From Fidelibacterota bacterium (lineage in GTDB: Bacteria > Fidelibacterota > Fidelibacteria > Fidelibacterales > Fidelibacteraceae), in NCBI GenBank assembly GCA_023134755.1, contig JAGLUM010000106.1:1-10429 (forward strand): a stretch of 10,429 nt of DNA, given 5' to 3'. The position numbers and the translations under genes were made by a program. The notes beneath the pieces were generated by a model. That model had not been told where the DNA came from and made no database searches. It worked only from the letters and a program-made list of their open reading frames with translations. Position 1 is the stretch's first letter, and each line of letters begins with the position of its first letter. Shown in pieces: positions 7,012-10,429 of the stretch.

Positions 7012-7614
7012 ATGAAAAAACCGTTTTCTTACATCCTGGTGGCCTTCTTGCTTGCCGGACTTGCTTTTGCTCAACCTTCTGTTCCTAAACAACCTTTGCT
7101 GAAAAGCCTTATTTTGCCCGGTTGGGGTGAATATTCTTATCAATCTAAAAGCGCCTATATATTTTTTGGCACTGAATTGGCGCTCTGGATCGGATTGGGC
7201 GGTTTACGTTATTCTGCTGCTATTCAAAATCATGACCTAATTTCATATACCACCCTGCATGCCGGTTTAAACACTTATCCTGATAATAAACAATATTGGG
7301 CGGATTTAGGAAATTACTCTTCCTATGCAGACCATAGGGAAACCATGCTGGAAAACCGGACACCTGAGGATATCTGGAACACAGATTATATCTGGGAATG
7401 GGATTCAGAGTCCGCAGCCCAGAATTATCGTGATTTATATCGCAAAAAAGAATTAACGTTGCTCAGCAGTGAATTCGTGATAACCGGATTCATTGTAAAC
7501 CGTATTGCCAGTGCAATAAATATAAAATATCTTCAGCAAAAAAATATGCAACTCTCTGCTTTTGCTTCGCCGGTAAAAGGCGGTGGGTATGTACATTTGG
7601 GACTATCATTTTAA
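7012..7614 (+). CDS. Secreted DUF5683-like envelope protein
   Basis: 200-residue exported protein. A signal peptide (residues 1-20, cleavage after AFA) precedes a motif LKSLILPGWGEYSYQSKSAY (30-49). This resembles the PG-x-GQ-type signature of DUF5683, an uncharacterised domain frequent in Bacteroidota and related phyla. One or two hydrophobic segments (about 48-66 and 150-165) flank a hydrophilic centre rich in Trp, Tyr and Asp (YWADLGNYSSYADHRE, DYIWEWDSE). The protein ends in GGGYVHLGLSF, a beta-strand-like end with a terminal Phe. This would suit outer-membrane association, but it is weak evidence. AAAGGA at 7001-7006, five bases before the ATG, supports the start. It lies 12 bases after the unknown gene and one base before the preferred ecfT start. 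No function is known to me. Confidence 0.8.
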   Translation: MKKPFSYILVAFLLAGLAFAQPSVPKQPLLKSLILPGWGEYSYQSKSAYIFFGTELALWIGLGGLRYSAAIQNHDLISYTTLHAGLNTYPDNKQYWADLGNYSSYADHRETMLENRTPEDIWNTDYIWEWDSESAAQNYRDLYRKKELTLLSSEFVITGFIVNRIASAINIKYLQQKNMQLSAFASPVKGGGYVHLGLSF

Positions 7615-7615
7615 G

Positions 7616-8236
7616 ATGAAACCTGTAGTTCGACATTTACAAATTCTATTTTCCCTCTTGGCATTTATCTGTGTATTTATCATTTCTTCCCTATGGGGAG
7701 AGCTTGCTGTCTTATTCACCTTTGTTTTGCTTGCCTTGTTATCATCCCGTCGAAAGCAAATTTTCTCATTTTTCCTTAAATTATTTACTCTCGTTATCAT
7801 AACATTGCTGGTTCATCTTTTCTTCCGTTTTGGTGAAAGCGCTTATTGGCAGTCTTTTTCATCCTGGATATTGTGGGACAAGGCTTTGTTTTTTTCTACC
7901 CGTAATGCAAATATTTTATTCATTATGAGTTATCTTATTAAAAGCGGTCCAGTACTTTCTTTATCTTCAATTATCGCGTTTTTAGAACGAATCGGCCCGC
8001 CAAAACTGGTTCAGCCCATCACTCTTGCTATACGCTACACCTCCCTGATCCGTGATGAATTTCAATCCCTGCAGCAGGTGCACCGCATAATGGGTATTCG
8101 CCGGCCGAAACGTTTGATCGCATATTTTAGGTATTATACATCATTAGTTCTCCCAACTATTATTTCTTCCCTGGAACGAGCGGAACATCTGTCCATTGCA
8201 ATGACCAGCCGCGGATATAATCAAGAAACATTATGA
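7616..8236 (+). CDS. ecfT: EcfT-like transmembrane component of an ECF (CbiQ/EcfT family) transporter
   Basis: EcfT couples two ABC ATPases (EcfA/A') to substrate-binding S components that import vitamins or metal ions. The 206 residues show hydrophobic segments (about 9-28, 29-42, 54-70, 97-125) followed by a cytoplasmic helical region. The family hallmark is a pair of ARG-type coupling motifs. The second is clear (AMTSRGY, 195-201), while the first position reads HRIMGIRRP, with Ile-Met-Gly where Ala-Arg-Gly is usual. The ATG at 7616, one base after the preceding stop, is preferred; a GTG at 7583 would add 11 residues overlapping the previous gene. The gene overlaps truA by four bases. No ATPase or S component is in the window. 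ecfT next to truA is a known arrangement in Firmicutes, where ecfA genes precede it. The substrate is unknown. Confidence 0.87.
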   Translation: MKPVVRHLQILFSLLAFICVFIISSLWGELAVLFTFVLLALLSSRRKQIFSFFLKLFTLVIITLLVHLFFRFGESAYWQSFSSWILWDKALFFSTRNANILFIMSYLIKSGPVLSLSSIIAFLERIGPPKLVQPITLAIRYTSLIRDEFQSLQQVHRIMGIRRPKRLIAYFRYYTSLVLPTIISSLERAEHLSIAMTSRGYNQETL

Positions 8237-8994
8237 AACGATATATTCTACACGTCGAATATGACGGTACACGATATGCAGGATACCAGCTTCAACCCGA
8301 TGTCATAACTATTCAGGGAGAGCTGGAAACTGCTTTAGAGGCCATTTATCATGCCCCTGTCCGAATTCACGCCAGCGGAAGAACGGACACGGGGGTCCAT
8401 GCCCATTATCAAATTATTCACTTTGATCCGCCCTGTGAACTTAAAAATCTAAATCTGAAAGCAGCACTTAATACCCTTCTTACCGGCGATATTCGTGTTA
8501 TAAATACAGCCATACAGGATGAAACATTTCATGCACGTTATTCCGCCCGGGAACGTCGATACAGATATATTGTTTCAACCCGGGAAACAGCTCTTGACCG
8601 TTTCCGGGTATGGCGGTTTTTTCATTCTCTTGATTTTCTGGCCATGCAGGAATGTGCTTCCATTCTTCTTGGTGAACATGATTTTACATCATTTTGTTCG
8701 GCTCAGGCAGAGGTAAATCATAAACGATGTACCATATTACGTTCAGCCTGGGAACAGGATGAAACACGACTGATCTATTATATCAATGGTAATCGATTCC
8801 TCCATTCTATGGTCCGTTCTCTGGTCGGGACTATGGTAGAGGTAGGAAAAGGCCGTATAACGCCTGATGAATTTGCTTCCATGCTGGAACTTCGTGACCG
8901 TTCAGCCGGTGCTGTTACAGCACCTCCGCAAGGCTTGTCGCTTATCTATGTTCGTTATGAACATCCAATTCCCTGGACGAAGGAGATATTATGA
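8233..8994 (+). CDS. truA: tRNA pseudouridine(38-40) synthase TruA
   Basis: Isomerises uridines 38-40 in the tRNA anticodon stem-loop to pseudouridine in the cytoplasm. The 253 residues have standard length. The N-terminus YILHVEYDGTRYAGYQLQP is typical. The catalytic aspartate is Asp52 in ASGRTDTGVHA (47-57). DETFHARYSARERRYRY and FLHSMVRSLVGTMVEVGKGR mark the central and C-terminal parts of the two-repeat fold. All expected motifs are present. The start codon overlaps the ecfT stop (ATGA, 8233-8236) and the stop overlaps the htrA start (8991-8994), so it sits inside a translationally coupled chain. Confidence 0.97.
   Translation: MKRYILHVEYDGTRYAGYQLQPDVITIQGELETALEAIYHAPVRIHASGRTDTGVHAHYQIIHFDPPCELKNLNLKAALNTLLTGDIRVINTAIQDETFHARYSARERRYRYIVSTRETALDRFRVWRFFHSLDFLAMQECASILLGEHDFTSFCSAQAEVNHKRCTILRSAWEQDETRLIYYINGNRFLHSMVRSLVGTMVEVGKGRITPDEFASMLELRDRSAGAVTAPPQGLSLIYVRYEHPIPWTKEIL
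8980..8985 (+). promoter_or_regulatory. Strong ribosome binding site of htrA
   Basis: AAGGAG lies five bases before the ATG at 8991, the best Shine-Dalgarno I noticed in the window. It fixes the start and suggests the protease is translated more strongly than the coupled genes before it. Confidence 0.8.
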
Positions 8995-10178
8995 AAAAAG
9001 GAATGTTCAGTGTTATTGCACTAATTGTTAGCCTGGTTTTACTCATTTTATCCTTTCAGCTTTATCTGGATACCCGGAGACAGCTGCTTATACAGGAAAT
9101 TCAGCAGATTGATACAAGCCGGACAACCCAGCGTATCATTAAAAACAATGACATTACGCAAGCCCGGGAAACAGCAATAACCCAAACTATTTCATCAAGT
9201 TCACCTGCAATTGTGGGTATTCATGTCACCCGCATTAAGCAGTATACAAACAATCCATTTTTTAATGACCCCTTCTTCAGCCGTTTTTTTCCGAACAATA
9301 TTTATAAAAAACGTATCCAAAGCCTTGGAAGCGGAGTAGTAATTTCAGAAAACGGTTATATAGTAACCAACGCCCATGTTCTTGGTGAGAATGCTGTTGA
9401 GATTTTTGTAACCCTTATGGGCGGTACCCGATATCCTGCAGATATGGTGGGTATTGACCCTCTTACGGATATTGCGTTATTAAAAATTGATGTTAATAAT
9501 TTACCTTATATGGAAATGGGAAACAGCGATGATATTATTATCGGTGAATGGGTGATAGCTCTCGGGAATCCCTTTGGTTTATTTAATGTCAGTAATAAAC
9601 CTATTGCCACTGCAGGAATTATCAGCAGTATTGATATGAATTTTGGTGAAACGGAAAGCGGACATGTTTATCAGAATATGATCCAAACGGATGCAAGCAT
9701 TAACAGCGGAAATAGCGGCGGTGCTTTGGTCAATATGCAAGGCGAATTGATAGGTATTAATACCTTTATTTTTTCCGGAGATAATACAGGTAATCACGGA
9801 TCCATCGGCATTGGTTTTGCAATTCCCATAACCCGCGTAAATTATATCATCGAGGATTTGAAGACTTTCGGTACGATCGACCGAAATTGGGATTTAGGTA
9901 TTTCCGGACAGCCATTAACAAACTCTATTATTGATTATTATCAACTGGATACTGATCACGGGATCATTATTATTGATATTCAAAAAGGCAAAGCAGGCTA
10001 TAAAGCGGATTTACATATCGGAGATATCATCCTTTCGATCAATAACCAGGAGGTAAACCGGAATCAGGATGTTATTGAAATTATTAATACGGCCTATTTG
10101 AAAATTGGTGATTCAATCACTGCACTGATCAACCGTGAAGGCAGGGAATTTTCGGTCGAGATCCCGTTGGAAAAATAA
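8991..10178 (+). CDS. htrA: HtrA/Deg-family trypsin-like serine protease with one PDZ domain
   Basis: Envelope quality-control protease predicted to act in the periplasm while tethered to the inner membrane. The 395 residues begin with a signal anchor (about 6-26), followed by a charged linker (about 27-65). The protease domain (about 66-290) has the catalytic triad His129 (VTNAHVLG), Asp160 (LTDIALLKI) and Ser242 (NSGNSGGALV), plus the PIATAGIIS loop. A single C-terminal PDZ domain follows (about 298-395; GIIIIDIQKGKAGYKADL, GDIILSINNQEV). One PDZ and a retained anchor resemble DegS or Gram-positive HtrA more than two-PDZ DegP. No lipobox is visible. It is the last gene of the train and faces the alkaline phosphatase gene. 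Confidence 0.96.
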   Translation: MKKGMFSVIALIVSLVLLILSFQLYLDTRRQLLIQEIQQIDTSRTTQRIIKNNDITQARETAITQTISSSSPAIVGIHVTRIKQYTNNPFFNDPFFSRFFPNNIYKKRIQSLGSGVVISENGYIVTNAHVLGENAVEIFVTLMGGTRYPADMVGIDPLTDIALLKIDVNNLPYMEMGNSDDIIIGEWVIALGNPFGLFNVSNKPIATAGIISSIDMNFGETESGHVYQNMIQTDASINSGNSGGALVNMQGELIGINTFIFSGDNTGNHGSIGIGFAIPITRVNYIIEDLKTFGTIDRNWDLGISGQPLTNSIIDYYQLDTDHGIIIIDIQKGKAGYKADLHIGDIILSINNQEVNRNQDVIEIINTAYLKIGDSITALINREGREFSVEIPLEK

Positions 10179-10185
10179 ATTATAT

Positions 10186-10214
10186 ATAATATTCCCGATT
10201 ATCAGCGATATTAT
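10186..10214. terminator. Possible weak bidirectional hairpin between convergent genes
   Basis: ATAATAT (10186-10192) pairs with ATATTAT (10208-10214) around a 15-base loop, with a short T run after the right arm. It lies in the 32-base gap between htrA and the convergent alkaline phosphatase gene and overlaps the latter's stop codon. The stem is all A-T and only 7 bp, so a terminator function is tentative. Confidence 0.28.
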
Positions 10215-10429
10215 TTTACCATTACATTTTGAATGCGTTTAGGTATCTCTGTATTATCATAATAACCATTAAATTGCTCAGCCCCTACCCCAAATGCCCG
10301 GACAGGCACCGGTACGCCGGTATGGGAAAAGGTGGTCCATCCAATGCCAACCTTACGGGATAGTGTTTGACTGACAGAGATCATAAAGGGATCGTAACTT
10401 CCGTATAAAATATACTCTAGTGGATTTTC
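10211..10429 (-). CDS. phoA: Alkaline phosphatase C-terminus (5' part outside window)
   Basis: Reading the minus strand from the right edge gives 72 codons and a TAA stop (10213-10211) without interruption. The translation contains TTFSHTGVPVPVRAFGVGA followed by EQFNGYYDNTEIPKRI. This is the C-terminal signature of the alkaline phosphatase family (PF00245). The His of SHTG corresponds to the zinc ligand His412 of E. coli PhoA (EHTG...). The enzyme hydrolyses phosphate monoesters, normally outside the cytoplasm. The gene runs off the window at base 10429, so its start, signal peptide, catalytic serine and promoter cannot be seen. It converges on htrA with a 32-base gap. Confidence 0.88.
   Translation of the reverse strand, partial: ENPLEYILYGSYDPFMISVSQTLSRKVGIGWTTFSHTGVPVPVRAFGVGAEQFNGYYDNTEIPKRIQNVMVK

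Noticed and set aside
7583..7615. GTG start extending EcfT by 11 residues
   Set aside because: It overlaps the end of the preceding gene, and the added residues are not typical of the family. The ATG at 7616 directly follows the stop.
1..10429. Mobile elements, CRISPR arrays, tRNA/rRNA genes, defence or toxin-antitoxin systems
   Set aside because: Reading both strands showed no transposase, integrase, repeat-spacer pattern, tRNA cloverleaf or such gene pair. Gene content is housekeeping and base composition looks even across the window.

Overview
The window is a compact, moderately AT-rich, gene-dense bacterial chromosome segment. Eleven plus-strand genes cover nearly all of it, and a minus-strand gene enters from the right edge. 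The apolipoprotein N-acyltransferase (Lnt), the Sec-type signal peptides and the membrane-anchored HtrA protease indicate a diderm. The rhomboid subtype (FRPYQFVTHMFMHGG start, hydrophilic tail after the last membrane segment), a probable DUF5683-like envelope protein and the single bifunctional Rel enzyme suggest the Fibrobacterota-Chlorobiota-Bacteroidota (FCB) superphylum. A Neomarinimicrobiota-like lineage is my guess, but the sequence alone does not prove it.

Layout. Bases 2-697 are the 3' part of a rhomboid intramembrane protease. A 142-base AT-rich gap (698-839) holds two perfect tandem DnaA boxes (TTATCCACA) and a candidate promoter. Then follows a tightly packed gene train: dnaB (replicative helicase), rel (ppGpp synthetase/hydrolase), an HU/IHF-family DNA-binding protein, ruvX (RNase H-fold Holliday junction resolvase-like/rRNA-processing protein), lnt, a small unknown envelope protein, a secreted DUF5683-like protein, ecfT (transmembrane subunit of an ECF transporter), truA (tRNA pseudouridine synthase) and an HtrA-type serine protease with one PDZ domain. 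Junctions are short gaps (1-13 bases) or overlaps (ATGA at ruvX/lnt, ecfT/truA and truA/htrA; 22 bases at lnt/unknown), so co-transcription from the dnaB promoter is plausible. The train ends at 10178, facing the 3' end of an alkaline phosphatase gene (minus strand, 10211-10429, continuing past the window).

How the genes fit together. The first half is information processing: replication fork helicase, stringent-response enzyme, nucleoid protein and RuvX. The second half is envelope work: lipoprotein N-acylation, two exported proteins of unknown role, a transporter subunit and periplasmic protein quality control, with truA embedded among them. I see no mobile element, CRISPR array, RNA gene, toxin-antitoxin or defence system. 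Most of the region is housekeeping. The points most worth a second look are the tandem DnaA boxes upstream of dnaB, the solitary ecfT with one altered coupling motif, and the two uncharacterised exported proteins between lnt and ecfT.
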